A stretch of DNA of 64,000 bases, taken from contig CALXTQ010000004.1 in assembly GCA_944391485.1 (NCBI GenBank), positions 168,289-232,288 of the forward strand. The letters are read 5' to 3'. The notes beneath the pieces were generated by a model. It worked only from the letters and a program-made list of their open reading frames with translations. It made no database searches and was not told where the DNA came from. Positions within the stretch are counted from its first letter, which is position 1. Each line of letters begins with the position of its first letter. This document shows, piece after piece, positions 42,993 through 52,189 of this stretch. The DNA is from an uncultured Alphaproteobacteria bacterium. GTDB lineage: Bacteria > Pseudomonadota > Alphaproteobacteria > RF32 > CAG-239. The translations under genes were made by a program, and so were the position numbers.

Positions 42993-44147
42993 ATGTGGGG
43001 TAGAAACAAACTATATGCGTCAGCGCTGATTTCCGCTTTGATTATCGGAGCCGCCGGTTCTGCCGCGGCGATAGAAACCAAGGCCAGAAACGTCATCTTG
43101 ATGGATTTTGACACGGGGGAATACCTTTATACCAAAGACGCTTATAAAATGGTGCCGCCGGCATCCATGAGCAAGCTGATGACGGTGTATATGATTTTTG
43201 AAAAACTCAAGGACGGTTCTCTGTCTCTGGACGATACCTTTACGGTCAGCGAAAATGCCTGGCGTAAAGGCGGCGCGGCCAGCGGCGGGTCGACAATGTT
43301 TCTGCCTATCGGCGATAAAGTCCGGGTTGAAGATATCATCAAGGGAATTTTGATTCAGTCCGGCAATGACGCCTGCATCGTCGCGGCGGAAAATCTGGCC
43401 GGTTCGGAAGAAGATTTTGCCGCCGAAATGAATAAAAAAGCCAGAGAGCTGGGACTGAAAAACAGTTCTTTCGCCAATTCCACCGGGCTTCCTCATCCCG
43501 ATCACAAAATGTCGGTTGAGGATCTGGCCTTGCTGGCGCGCAGAATTATGAAGGATTTTCCCGAATTTTACCATATCTTTTCGCAGAAAACATTTACCTA
43601 TAACAATATTACCCAGGGCAACCGCAATCCGCTGCTCTATACAATGCAGAATGCCGACGGTCTGAAAACCGGCCATACGGAAGAGGCGGGATTCAGTCTG
43701 ACGGCTTCGGCCAAAAAGGGCGACAGACGCCTGATTGAAGTGATGACAGGTATGAACAGCAACAAGGAGCGCAGTGAAGAAGCCGAAAAACTCATGAGCT
43801 GGGGTTTCCGCGAATTCGACAATTATGATATTTTCCGCAAAGGCGATAAAATTGTCGAAGTTCCCGTTGTTTTCGGACAGGAAAAAAGCGTGGTTCTGAC
43901 GGTCGGTGAAGATCTAAAGAAGACCATCAAAAAGAGCAAAGCCCATAAAACAAAAATGACGGCCGTATATGACAAGCCGGTTAAAGCGCCGTTTAAGGTC
44001 GGGGATCAGCTTGGAACCGTTGAAATCGAGATTCCGGGCGAAGAGACCATCAGACTGCCGCTGGTTGCCGACAGAAGCTCTGAAAAACTTGGCTTTTTCA
44101 GCAGAATTGCCGAAAATCTTAAATATTTGCTGTTCGGAGCCGAATAA
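42993..44147 (+). CDS. dacA: D-alanyl-D-alanine carboxypeptidase (PBP5/6 type)
   Basis: Class C low-molecular-weight penicillin-binding protein of 384 residues that trims the terminal D-alanine of peptidoglycan stem peptides. It has a signal peptide (to about residue 26), the S58-M-S-K61 catalytic tetrad, SGNDA, and KTG in DGLKTGHTEEAG. A PBP5 C-terminal beta domain precedes a final amphipathic stretch that may anchor the membrane. It overlaps tmk at TAATG, so translation is coupled. Confidence 0.94.
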   Translation: MWGRNKLYASALISALIIGAAGSAAAIETKARNVILMDFDTGEYLYTKDAYKMVPPASMSKLMTVYMIFEKLKDGSLSLDDTFTVSENAWRKGGAASGGSTMFLPIGDKVRVEDIIKGILIQSGNDACIVAAENLAGSEEDFAAEMNKKARELGLKNSSFANSTGLPHPDHKMSVEDLALLARRIMKDFPEFYHIFSQKTFTYNNITQGNRNPLLYTMQNADGLKTGHTEEAGFSLTASAKKGDRRLIEVMTGMNSNKERSEEAEKLMSWGFREFDNYDIFRKGDKIVEVPVVFGQEKSVVLTVGEDLKKTIKKSKAHKTKMTAVYDKPVKAPFKVGDQLGTVEIEIPGEETIRLPLVADRSSEKLGFFSRIAENLKYLLFGAE

Positions 44148-44899
44148 TGGTTTCTTTGACCGGCAAAGTGGTAACGCATGAAGGAATTGAAGGCGAGCGG
44201 GAACCGCAGCTGGAATTTGCCTTTGACTTTGCCGCAAAACCGAGAGGTCTGTTTATTACGTTTGAGGGTGGGGAAGGCACGGGAAAATCTACGCAGCTCC
44301 GCCTTTTGTCCGAATATCTGCATGATATGAAGGTTAATAATCTGATGACGAAAGAGCCCGGCGGAACCGAACTTGGTTCGGAGTTGCGCAAAATGCTGGT
44401 TACCGGCGACAAGGACAAGTTTGACGCGATTACCGAATGTCTGCTGTATTATGCCGACCGGCGGATTCATCTGACTACGAAAGTCTGGAAAGCGCTGAAT
44501 GAGGGGATTTGGGTTTTGAGCGACCGCTTTGCCGATTCGACGGTAGCGTATCAGTATTACGGTTATGACAGGAAAGTTTCCAAAGAGACTCTTGACGATT
44601 TGTATAAAATTGCCGTCGGCGATTTTAAGCCTGATCTGACGATAATTTTTGACCTCGATCCAAAAATCGGTTTGGAAAGATCCTTCAAAAAGTCTTTGGG
44701 CATGGAGGTGAAGGAAACCCGCCACGAAAGCCGCGGACTGGAGTTTCACAATAATCTGCGCGAGGGGTTTCTCGAAATAGCCAGACAGAATCCGGAGCGC
44801 TGCGTGGTTTTGGATGCCGACAAAAGCATTGAGGAACTGCATAAAGATGTTGTTAAGGTGATAACGGAAAGGTTTGATTTAGCGCAATGCCGGAAGTAG
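44147..44899 (+). CDS. tmk: Thymidylate kinase with N-terminal extension
   Basis: dTMP kinase of 250 residues making dTDP. The P-loop is FEGGEGTGKST at about residues 39-49, the DR motif is in LSDRFADSTVAYQYYG, and the LID lies around residues 175-200. About 34 residues precede the usual family start (near GLFITFEGGEG) and have no clear function. The ATG at 44147 overlaps the dacA stop, so the extension seems to be translated. It overlaps holB by 13 bases; tmk-holB is a conserved pair. Confidence 0.93.
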   Translation: MVSLTGKVVTHEGIEGEREPQLEFAFDFAAKPRGLFITFEGGEGTGKSTQLRLLSEYLHDMKVNNLMTKEPGGTELGSELRKMLVTGDKDKFDAITECLLYYADRRIHLTTKVWKALNEGIWVLSDRFADSTVAYQYYGYDRKVSKETLDDLYKIAVGDFKPDLTIIFDLDPKIGLERSFKKSLGMEVKETRHESRGLEFHNNLREGFLEIARQNPERCVVLDADKSIEELHKDVVKVITERFDLAQCRK

Positions 44900-45951
44900 A
44901 GCAACAAAACGGCGGATTTTCTCCCCGCGTCAACACTTATCTCCTCGGACATGAAGAAGAGGAAAAGCTTCTGCTGAACGCATGGAAAAACAACAAACTG
45001 CACAACTCGTGGCTTATCTGCGGCATTGAGGGGATCGGAAAAGCGACTCTGGCGTATCGTTTTGCTCGGTTTCTGCTGTCGGCCGACGAAAGCAGAAAAG
45101 AGGGCTATACTTCTCTTGAGGCCGGAAATTCTTCGGCGGCCAGCAAGCTTATTGCTAATAACGCGCATCCTGATTTGAAAGTTATTGAACGGGATTATAC
45201 CGAAACCGACCGGAAAAAAATCATGAAAGCGATAAAGGACGGGGAACAGTTGTCGGAAGACGAACTGAAATCCCTGAAAAAATCTGCTTTTATCCGCGTC
45301 GATGATGTTCGGACGATTAATGATTTTCTGTCGAAAAAATCATCCGACGACAATTGGCGCGTGGTTATTGTCGACAGCATAGACGAAATGAATCCAGCAG
45401 GGGCTAATGCCCTTTTAAAAACGCTGGAAGAACCTCCGTACAAAACGATTATCATGCTAATCAGCCATAATCCGAACAAGTTGCTGCCGACAATCCGCTC
45501 CAGATGCGCCAAGCTGAATCTCAAACCGCTGGATGGCGGCGTGATAGCCAGTCTGCTGCGGCGGTATCGTCCCGAACTGGCCGAAAAAAATGTTAAATCT
45601 CTGTCGGAACTGTGCTCGGGAAGCATTGGAAAAGCCATAAGATATGCCGATAATTCTGCTTTGAACAGTTATGATGAATTGTGTAAAATAATTTATGCCA
45701 AAAACAAGTTCAAAGTCAGCGAGCTGATGGCTTTTTGTGACGGTGCGACAACGAACGAGGACAGTTATGAACTGGTGAAAGAACTTGTTTTGAAGTTTAT
45801 TTCCGAAAATATCTGCAGTTCGGAAAATGCGGTGAATTTGGCCGAAATGTGGGAAAAGACCATAAAGATTTTTGACGAAACGGAGCGTCTGAACCTGGAT
45901 AAGAAACAGGCGCTGATTAATATAATAACGGGTATTTGCAAAGTAATTTAG
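44887..45951 (+). CDS. holB: DNA polymerase III delta' subunit
   Basis: Clamp-loader subunit of 354 residues. It has a Walker A-like GIEGIGKATLAYRFARFL at about 42-60, the ANALLKTLEEPPYKTIIMLISH segment (sensor region) and IRSRC (SRC motif). The usual zinc-binding cysteines are not obvious. A helical C-terminal domain ends the protein. The coupling with tmk and tatD is the standard alphaproteobacterial order. Confidence 0.92.
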   Translation: MPEVEQQNGGFSPRVNTYLLGHEEEEKLLLNAWKNNKLHNSWLICGIEGIGKATLAYRFARFLLSADESRKEGYTSLEAGNSSAASKLIANNAHPDLKVIERDYTETDRKKIMKAIKDGEQLSEDELKSLKKSAFIRVDDVRTINDFLSKKSSDDNWRVVIVDSIDEMNPAGANALLKTLEEPPYKTIIMLISHNPNKLLPTIRSRCAKLNLKPLDGGVIASLLRRYRPELAEKNVKSLSELCSGSIGKAIRYADNSALNSYDELCKIIYAKNKFKVSELMAFCDGATTNEDSYELVKELVLKFISENICSSENAVNLAEMWEKTIKIFDETERLNLDKKQALINIITGICKVI

Positions 45952-45961
45952 AAGGAAAAAA

Positions 45962-46756
45962 ATGTTAGTAGACAGCCATTGTCATCTTGATTTTAATGAT
46001 TTTGACGACGACTTTGAAGAAGTTTTGAAAAGAGCCAAGGAAAACGGCGTAACGGCAATGCTTAATGCCGGAAACAATATTGACGAACTTGATCGGCAGC
46101 TCGAAATTTCGGAAAAATATCCTTTTATATATACCGCGGTCGGCGTGCATCCGCATAATGCGTCAGAATATGAAAATATCAGGGCGGAGGATTTTATTGC
46201 CAAAACCGGACATAAAAAAGTTGTGGCAATCGGCGAATGCGGGCTTGATTATTACTACAATTACAGCCCAAAAGAAACGCAAATTAAAGTTTTTGTTGAA
46301 CAAATAAAAGCCGCGCAGGAAACAGGACTGCCGCTTATTATCCATACCAGAGACGCCGATGAAGACACTATTGCCGTGCTTGGTGAGGAGTTTAAGAAAA
46401 AAGAGTTTACCGGCGAAATCCATTGTTTTTCGTCTTCGCAGAAACTGGCTGACTTTGCGCTGTCTATCGGTTTTTATATTTCGGCCTCGGGCATCATAAC
46501 CTTTAACAAAAGCAATGAGCTGCGCGAAATTTTTGCCAATATTCCGCTGGACCGTTTGCTGGTTGAAACAGATGCGCCGTTTCTGGCTCCGATCCCGATG
46601 CGCGGCTGTCGGAACGAATCTTCTTTTGTGAAATATACCGCGGAAAAGCTTGCGCAGATCAAGAATGTTTCTTTTGACGAGCTGGCATCCGTTACCTCCG
46701 ATAATTTTTATAAGCTGTTTCGCAAGGCGAGCGACAAGGGGAGGTATAAGTTTTAA
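45962..46756 (+). CDS. tatD: TatD-family metal-dependent hydrolase
   Basis: Amidohydrolase-fold enzyme of 264 residues, probably a DNase/exonuclease. Metal ligands are visible in MLVDSHCHLDF (HxH), IGECGLDYYY, IHTRDAD, IHCFSSS and VETDAPFLAP. It lies 10 bases after holB and overlaps the next gene by one base. Confidence 0.93.
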   Translation: MLVDSHCHLDFNDFDDDFEEVLKRAKENGVTAMLNAGNNIDELDRQLEISEKYPFIYTAVGVHPHNASEYENIRAEDFIAKTGHKKVVAIGECGLDYYYNYSPKETQIKVFVEQIKAAQETGLPLIIHTRDADEDTIAVLGEEFKKKEFTGEIHCFSSSQKLADFALSIGFYISASGIITFNKSNELREIFANIPLDRLLVETDAPFLAPIPMRGCRNESSFVKYTAEKLAQIKNVSFDELASVTSDNFYKLFRKASDKGRYKF

Positions 46757-47544
46757 TGGCCAATAAGGTAATTATTCTGGGAGCCGGCGCGGCGCCGGGC
46801 GTTCCTTCACTTGGCTGGGGATTTGGCAATTGCAGTCCCGAAAATCCCAAAAATACGCGGATGAGAACGTCAACTTATGTGGAATATAACGGCGTTAAGC
46901 TTCTTATTGATACGGATCCGGACCTCAGAACCCAGCTGATTAACCAGAATATCCGCAATATAGACGGCGTGCTTTACACGCATTATCATGCGGATCATTT
47001 GCATGGAATTGACGATTTGCGGGAAATAAACCGCATTAGCGGGCAAAGCCTGAATTTTTATGCCGGCAAGTATACACTAAAGGAAATCAAACAGCGTTTT
47101 GACTACCTGATCTCTTCCGGCAAGGAGATCAGCAATATTATCCGCAGTCCGAGCCTGATTGCCAATCAGGTTACGGCCAATCATCCCTTTTATATCAGGA
47201 ATGTCAAGATTACGCCGATAAAGCTTCTGGATCACTGCCGCGAATGTTACGGTTATGTGTTTGACGACGGGGTTTATGTTCATGTTGCCGATTTTAAGAA
47301 GCTGGCTTCCAGCGCGTATGAGATGATCAAGGTCCGGCCGAAAGTGATGACGCTACCGCTGACCAATATCGTAGGGGCGGTTCAGCACGCCAGTCTGGAA
47401 GAGGTTTTGCAGGTTGCTGAACGCGTCAAACCGGAAAAAGTTATCTTGAACCATATGTCGAGCGAATGCGATTTTGACCATGTGAACGATATCACGCCGG
47501 ATTATATCCGTCCCGCTTATGACAATATGGTGGTTGAGTTTTAG
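46756..47544 (+). CDS. MBL-fold hydrolase, PhnP-like phosphodiesterase family
   Basis: Metallo-beta-lactamase-fold protein of 262 residues. It has LIDTDPDLRTQL, the zinc motif THYHADHLHGID (HxHxDH) at about residues 76-87 and later metal histidines in LDHCRECYG and LNHMSSECDFDH. It most resembles the PhnP/cyclic phosphodiesterase branch. No phosphonate genes are nearby, so the usual alphaproteobacterial context after tatD says little of its substrate. Confidence 0.85.
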   Translation: MANKVIILGAGAAPGVPSLGWGFGNCSPENPKNTRMRTSTYVEYNGVKLLIDTDPDLRTQLINQNIRNIDGVLYTHYHADHLHGIDDLREINRISGQSLNFYAGKYTLKEIKQRFDYLISSGKEISNIIRSPSLIANQVTANHPFYIRNVKITPIKLLDHCRECYGYVFDDGVYVHVADFKKLASSAYEMIKVRPKVMTLPLTNIVGAVQHASLEEVLQVAERVKPEKVILNHMSSECDFDHVNDITPDYIRPAYDNMVVEF

Positions 47545-47558
47545 AAAAGGATTGGAAA

Positions 47559-48422
47559 ATGTTATGTATCTATCATGTTGCCGATCATGACGGCAAGGGA
47601 TCCGGAGCCGTTGTGCGGAGCGTTTATCCGGAAACGGAACTGCTTGGGCTGAATCACGATATGGAAATACCGTATGAGGAGATAGAAAAGCATCGTGAGA
47701 TTGTTATCTGCGATTACGCGCTGCCGGTCGAATATATGCTTAAACTGGCGGAAACCCGCGATGTGGTCTGGATAGATCATCATGCTTCCGTTATTGCCGA
47801 ATATGAAAGGCTTATATCTTCCGGAAAATATAAGCCGCTGAAAGGCATCAGGAGGTCGGGGACGGCGGCCATGGTTCTGTGCTGGGAATATTATTATCCC
47901 GATAAGCCGGTGCCTGAGGGAGTCCGCCTGTTGGGGCTGAACGATGTCTTTGATCTGCGCGATGACCGGGTACGGCCGTTTGAATATGCTTTTCAGTCTT
48001 TGGGCGTTAATAAGCCTGATGATCAAATCTGGCAAAAACTGTTCAAAAATGAGCTCAATATTGCCGAAATTGTCGACAAGGGACGGGCGATTTTATCCTG
48101 GATCCGGGTGCGCAACTACCGGCTGGCCAGAAGCATTGCTTTTGAGAGCGAGATTGACGGGCTGAGCTGTATCTGCGCCAATATGCCGCAGGGATATTCC
48201 GATTTTTTTGATTCTCTGGACAATGTTCTGGATTATGATGTGCGCATCAATTTCTTTATGAACAAGAATAATTTATGGAATTTGTCTTTTTACACTTATA
48301 AAGAGGGCATAGACGTTTCCAAACTGGCGGCCCAAATGGGCGGCGGCGGTCATGTTAAGGCGGCTGGCGCTTCCAATCTGAAAGAGCTTCCCGAATTTTT
48401 GAGAAAAGGTATAAAGAAATAG
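47559..48422 (+). CDS. DHH-superfamily phosphoesterase
   Basis: Phosphoesterase of 287 residues. Metal-binding motifs are HVADHDGKGSGAVV, ICDYALP and IDHHASVI (DHH). A C-terminal DHHA1-like domain ends in MGGGGHVKAAGAS. Related proteins hydrolyse short oligonucleotides or cyclic dinucleotides (NrnA-like). It lies 14 bases after the MBL gene and is followed by an acetyltransferase that begins at the next base. Confidence 0.85.
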   Translation: MLCIYHVADHDGKGSGAVVRSVYPETELLGLNHDMEIPYEEIEKHREIVICDYALPVEYMLKLAETRDVVWIDHHASVIAEYERLISSGKYKPLKGIRRSGTAAMVLCWEYYYPDKPVPEGVRLLGLNDVFDLRDDRVRPFEYAFQSLGVNKPDDQIWQKLFKNELNIAEIVDKGRAILSWIRVRNYRLARSIAFESEIDGLSCICANMPQGYSDFFDSLDNVLDYDVRINFFMNKNNLWNLSFYTYKEGIDVSKLAAQMGGGGHVKAAGASNLKELPEFLRKGIKK

Positions 48423-49049
48423 ATGGAAAAATTCTGGTCCCACGTGCAGTATCTTCATCAAACGGTCAAAAATCCCAATATTATCGTTAAGGGGACACAC
48501 AGTTATTACAGCAATGCTTGGACGGAAGATTTTGAAGACTGTGCGGTTCGCTATCTTTACGGTGATGAGCACAGCCTGAAAAACTGGAAACCGCAGTGGG
48601 AGCTGGACAAGCTGTATATCGGCGATTATGTCTGCATCGGAGCGGAGGCCGTTATTCTGATGGGCGGCAATAATACGCATCGTTCCGACTGGTTTTCCGA
48701 TTATCCGTATGCCGAAAAAATAACGGAAGCGTATTTGCGTAAGGGCGATACCGTTATCGGGGACGGTGTCTGGATCGGAATGCGGGCCATGATTATGCCC
48801 GGTATTTCGATCGGCGAGGGCGCGGTTATTGCCGCCGGCGCTGTTGTGGTTAAAGACGTTGCTCCTTATACCGTTGTCGGCGGTAATCCTGCCCGGGAGA
48901 TAAGAAAGAGGTTTTCGCCGGAGGTTATGGAACGGCTTCTGGCTCTTCATCTTTATGATTTGCCGGAAGAAAAGTTCAACGCGGCGCTTGATTATTTATG
49001 CAGCAATGACATTGATGCTTTGGAACAAGCCGTCAAGCTTGAAGAATGA
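48423..49049 (+). CDS. CatB/Vat-type hexapeptide O-acetyltransferase
   Basis: Trimeric left-handed beta-helix acetyltransferase of 208 residues similar to the xenobiotic (chloramphenicol/streptogramin) acetyltransferases. GTHSYYSNAWTEDF lies at the N-terminus, the GNNTHRSDWFSDYPY region holds the catalytic histidine, and hexapeptides run IGDGVWIGMRAMIMPGISIGEGAVIAAGAVV. Many such genes are chromosomal with no proved resistance role, so drug acetylation should not be assumed. Confidence 0.85.
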   Translation: MEKFWSHVQYLHQTVKNPNIIVKGTHSYYSNAWTEDFEDCAVRYLYGDEHSLKNWKPQWELDKLYIGDYVCIGAEAVILMGGNNTHRSDWFSDYPYAEKITEAYLRKGDTVIGDGVWIGMRAMIMPGISIGEGAVIAAGAVVVKDVAPYTVVGGNPAREIRKRFSPEVMERLLALHLYDLPEEKFNAALDYLCSNDIDALEQAVKLEE

Positions 49050-49098
49050 CGGCTTAATTCCTATATCGTACACAGAACAAAAACTGAGGAGAATTGAA

Positions 49099-50259
49099 AT
49101 GCATTTTGATTATTACATTCCCACAAAAATAATTTTCGGACGGGGACGGCTGAAAGAGCTGGCTTCGCAGGAACTTCCCGGAGACAAAGCTCTGATTGTG
49201 ATTACCAACGGCAATTCCATGAAACGCCTCGGGTATCTGAATCAGGTTATTGGCTATTTGCAAGAACAGCGGGTTGAGTCTGTCGTGTTTGATAAGGTTC
49301 TGCCTAATCCGACCGAGGAACATGTCATGGAGGCGGCGGAGCTTGCCAAAAAAGAAAACTGTGATTTTGTTATCGGTTTGGGCGGCGGCAGCGCGATTGA
49401 TTCGGCAAAGTCAATCGCTTTAATGATGACAAACGGTGGCCGTTACTGGGAATATGTCAAAGGACGCGGACAGGAAATGCCGGCGGCGCCGATCGTTGCT
49501 ATTCCGACAACGGCGGGAACCGGTACGGAATCTGACCCATGGACGGTTATAACCAATACGGAAACCAATGAAAAAATCGGTTTTGGCATTCCTGATCTGT
49601 TTCCGTTTCTGTCTATTGTCGATCCGGAGCTGATGGTTTCCGTTCCTGCAAATCTGACGGCTTATCAGGGAATGGATGCTTTTTTCCACTCTGTCGAAGG
49701 ATATCTGGCCAAGGTGGCTCAGCCAGTCAGTGATTTGTACGCGCTTGATTCCATCAGCAGAATTACCAAGTTTCTGCCGGAAGCCGTTAAAGACGGAAAC
49801 AATCTGCAGGCGCGCGAGCAAATGGCCTGGGCCAGTACGCAGGCCGGAATGGTCGAAAGCACGTCCTGCTGCATTTCGGAACACTCCATGGAGCATGCGC
49901 TGTCCGCCTATTATCCGAAGCTTCCGCACGGCGCGGGACTGGTGGCTCTGTCCGTTCCGTATTTTACGTATATGCTGAAAAAGGATGAGAAAAAGGTTGC
50001 CGTCCGCTATATGGACATGGCGCGCGCGATGGGCGAGACAGATGTCAATTCGCCTTTGGCCTTTATTCAGGCTCTTAAAAAACTGATTAAAAACGTCGGG
50101 CTTGAAAATCTGAAGCTTTCCGACTGGGGGCTGCAGAAGGAAGATGCCGAAAAGCTTGCCGTCAACTCATTTGAGGCGATGGGCGGCCTTTATGAACTTG
50201 ATCCGGTCGTCCTGACGCAGGAAGATGCGCGGGCGATTATCTGCGATGCCATTCAGTAG
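49099..50259 (+). CDS. Iron-containing alcohol dehydrogenase
   Basis: Group III dehydrogenase of 386 residues. The NAD(P) motif is GLGGGSAIDSAKSIA at about residue 95. PTTAGTGTESDPWTVI follows, and the metal ligands are in GMDAFFHSVEGY and HSMEHALSAYYPKLPHGAGL. The start at ATG 49099 follows TGAGGAGA; an earlier in-frame start would lie inside the acetyltransferase gene. It probably reduces an aldehyde or ketone with NAD(P)H. The substrate is unknown. Confidence 0.9.
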   Translation: MHFDYYIPTKIIFGRGRLKELASQELPGDKALIVITNGNSMKRLGYLNQVIGYLQEQRVESVVFDKVLPNPTEEHVMEAAELAKKENCDFVIGLGGGSAIDSAKSIALMMTNGGRYWEYVKGRGQEMPAAPIVAIPTTAGTGTESDPWTVITNTETNEKIGFGIPDLFPFLSIVDPELMVSVPANLTAYQGMDAFFHSVEGYLAKVAQPVSDLYALDSISRITKFLPEAVKDGNNLQAREQMAWASTQAGMVESTSCCISEHSMEHALSAYYPKLPHGAGLVALSVPYFTYMLKKDEKKVAVRYMDMARAMGETDVNSPLAFIQALKKLIKNVGLENLKLSDWGLQKEDAEKLAVNSFEAMGGLYELDPVVLTQEDARAIICDAIQ

Positions 50260-50284
50260 ACGACGGTTTTGGCTGTTTTTACAG

Positions 50285-50310
50285 AGGCCCGGAATTTCCG
50301 GGCCTTTTGT
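50285..50310 (+). terminator. Rho-independent terminator
   Basis: GGCCCGG (50286-50292) pairs with CCGGGCC (50298-50304) across AATTT, followed by TTTTGTT. Confidence 0.88.
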
Positions 50311-50491
50311 TATTAGGCACCGGCAGGGGCGGTATGGTTTTCCGGCTGCGGGCGAATGTCATCCAGAGAAAGGGAAAAGTTGGCGGAAAGGCTGCTTTTT
50401 AAGGTAAAATACCCTTTTTTTGCTTGAGAAATTGTATTTTTGATGTAAAATCGCAAAGCTAAAATAATAATTTAATAATGGAGAAAACTTG

Positions 50492-52189
50492 ATGTCTAAA
50501 ATTCTTATTACATCCGCATTGCCTTACGTCAACGGTGTCCCGCATCTGGGACATATGGTCGGCTGCCTTCTGCCGTCCGATGTTTACGCCCGGTTCATGC
50601 GAATGATGGGACATGAAGTTTTATATATTGCAGGGACGGACGAACACGGAACGCCATCGGAAGTTGGCGCAGCCAAAGAGGGAATGAGCGTGGAAGCGTA
50701 TTGCGACAAGTATCATGCCCGCCACAGACAGACATACAGCGATTTTGAACTGTCATTCGATTGTTTTGGCCGAACCAGCAGCGAACAGAACAAAGAACTG
50801 GTCTATCATATCTTTGATCGGCTGGATGAAAACGGTTTTATTGAGGAGAGAACAATCAAACAACTGTATTCGGTTGATGACGAGCGTTTTCTGCCTGACC
50901 GTTATGTTACCGGAACCTGTCCGTACTGTGGTTATGAAAAGGCCAGGGGTGACCAGTGCGAAAACTGCACAAAAGTTCTGGAACCGACGGAACTGATTAA
51001 TGCGCGCAGCACAATCTCGGGCAGCACTAATCTTGAGGTTCGGGAAACCAAGCATTTGTTTTTGAAACTGCCGCTGATTGAGGAAAAACTGGCGGCATGG
51101 GTTAAGTCAAAAGAGCCGTTCTGGCCGGATATGGCCTATTCCATTGCGCAGAAATGGCTTAAGGAAGGTTTGCAGGAAAGATGCATTACCCGCGATCTGA
51201 AATGGGGTTTCCCTGTCAACAAACCCGGATTTGAGGGCAAGGTGTTTTATGTCTGGTTTGACGCGCCGATCGGCTATATGGGCATTACCAAGCAATGGGC
51301 CGACGAAAAACCCGGAGAGCGCAGCTGGAAAGACTGGTGGCTGGATGCAAAAGACGTCCGCTATGTGGAGTTTATGGGAAAAGACAATGTGCCTTTTCAT
51401 TCTATCTCTTTTCCGGCGACCCTGCTGGGAACGGGCGAAAACTGGACAATGGTCGATTATCTGAAAGCGATGAGCTATCTGACTTTTGAGGGCGGAAAGT
51501 TTTCCAAGTCGGAAAAACGCGGTATTTTTGCCGAAGACGCCGTCAGAGAGTTTCCTGCCGACTACTGGCGCTACTGGCTGATGTCCAATATTCCGGAAGC
51601 GTCGGATTCATCTTTTACGTTTGATTCTTTTGCCGGCGTTGTCAATAAGGATCTTAACGGCGTTCTCGGAAACTTTGTTTCGCGCGTGTTGAAAATGACG
51701 GCTTCCAAGATCGGCAGCGAGGTTCCCGCCGGCGGCGAAATGACGACTTTGGAAAAAGATCTGACGAACAGTCTGCAAGAAAAAACAAACAATTATCTGA
51801 AATATATGGAAGAAATGGAATTCCGCAAAGCCCTGAACGAACTGCGCGCCATCTGGGTTGAGGGAAACAACTATATTTCGGTTGCGGAACCCTGGACGGT
51901 TATCAAGGAAAATCCGGAACGCGCCGCGGCAATTCTGAGAACCTGCATCAACCTGATCCGGATTTTTGCGGTATTCAGCGCTCCGGTTATGCCGGATGTG
52001 GCGGAAAAAATGCTGGCAAAACTGGGGTTGAAGCCCGAAGATATGCCGTCTTTGAAAAACTTTGACGTTTTGAAGGAGATTGAATTTTTGAAACCCGGTC
52101 ATAAGTTTGAAATCGGCGAAACGCTGTTCGAACGCATCGGACCGGAAAAAATCGACGAACTGAAACAAAAATACGGAAGTGAAAAATAA
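50492..52189 (+). CDS. metG: Methionyl-tRNA synthetase
   Basis: Class I synthetase of 565 residues. The HIGH-type motif is VPHLGHMVG near residue 15 and the KMSKS-type loop is KFSKSEKRG near residue 334. A zinc knuckle CPYCGYEKARGDQCENC lies at about 144-160. The anticodon-binding helical domain follows, and the C-terminal tRNA-binding dimerisation domain is absent. ATG 50492 was preferred over TTG 50489 one codon upstream. It is coupled to the next gene by a one-base overlap (TAATG). Confidence 0.96.
   Translation: MSKILITSALPYVNGVPHLGHMVGCLLPSDVYARFMRMMGHEVLYIAGTDEHGTPSEVGAAKEGMSVEAYCDKYHARHRQTYSDFELSFDCFGRTSSEQNKELVYHIFDRLDENGFIEERTIKQLYSVDDERFLPDRYVTGTCPYCGYEKARGDQCENCTKVLEPTELINARSTISGSTNLEVRETKHLFLKLPLIEEKLAAWVKSKEPFWPDMAYSIAQKWLKEGLQERCITRDLKWGFPVNKPGFEGKVFYVWFDAPIGYMGITKQWADEKPGERSWKDWWLDAKDVRYVEFMGKDNVPFHSISFPATLLGTGENWTMVDYLKAMSYLTFEGGKFSKSEKRGIFAEDAVREFPADYWRYWLMSNIPEASDSSFTFDSFAGVVNKDLNGVLGNFVSRVLKMTASKIGSEVPAGGEMTTLEKDLTNSLQEKTNNYLKYMEEMEFRKALNELRAIWVEGNNYISVAEPWTVIKENPERAAAILRTCINLIRIFAVFSAPVMPDVAEKMLAKLGLKPEDMPSLKNFDVLKEIEFLKPGHKFEIGETLFERIGPEKIDELKQKYGSEK

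Noticed and set aside
48423..49049. Antibiotic resistance acetyltransferase
   Set aside because: The fold matches CatB/Vat enzymes, but such genes are often chromosomal housekeeping acetyltransferases; sequence alone does not support a resistance claim.
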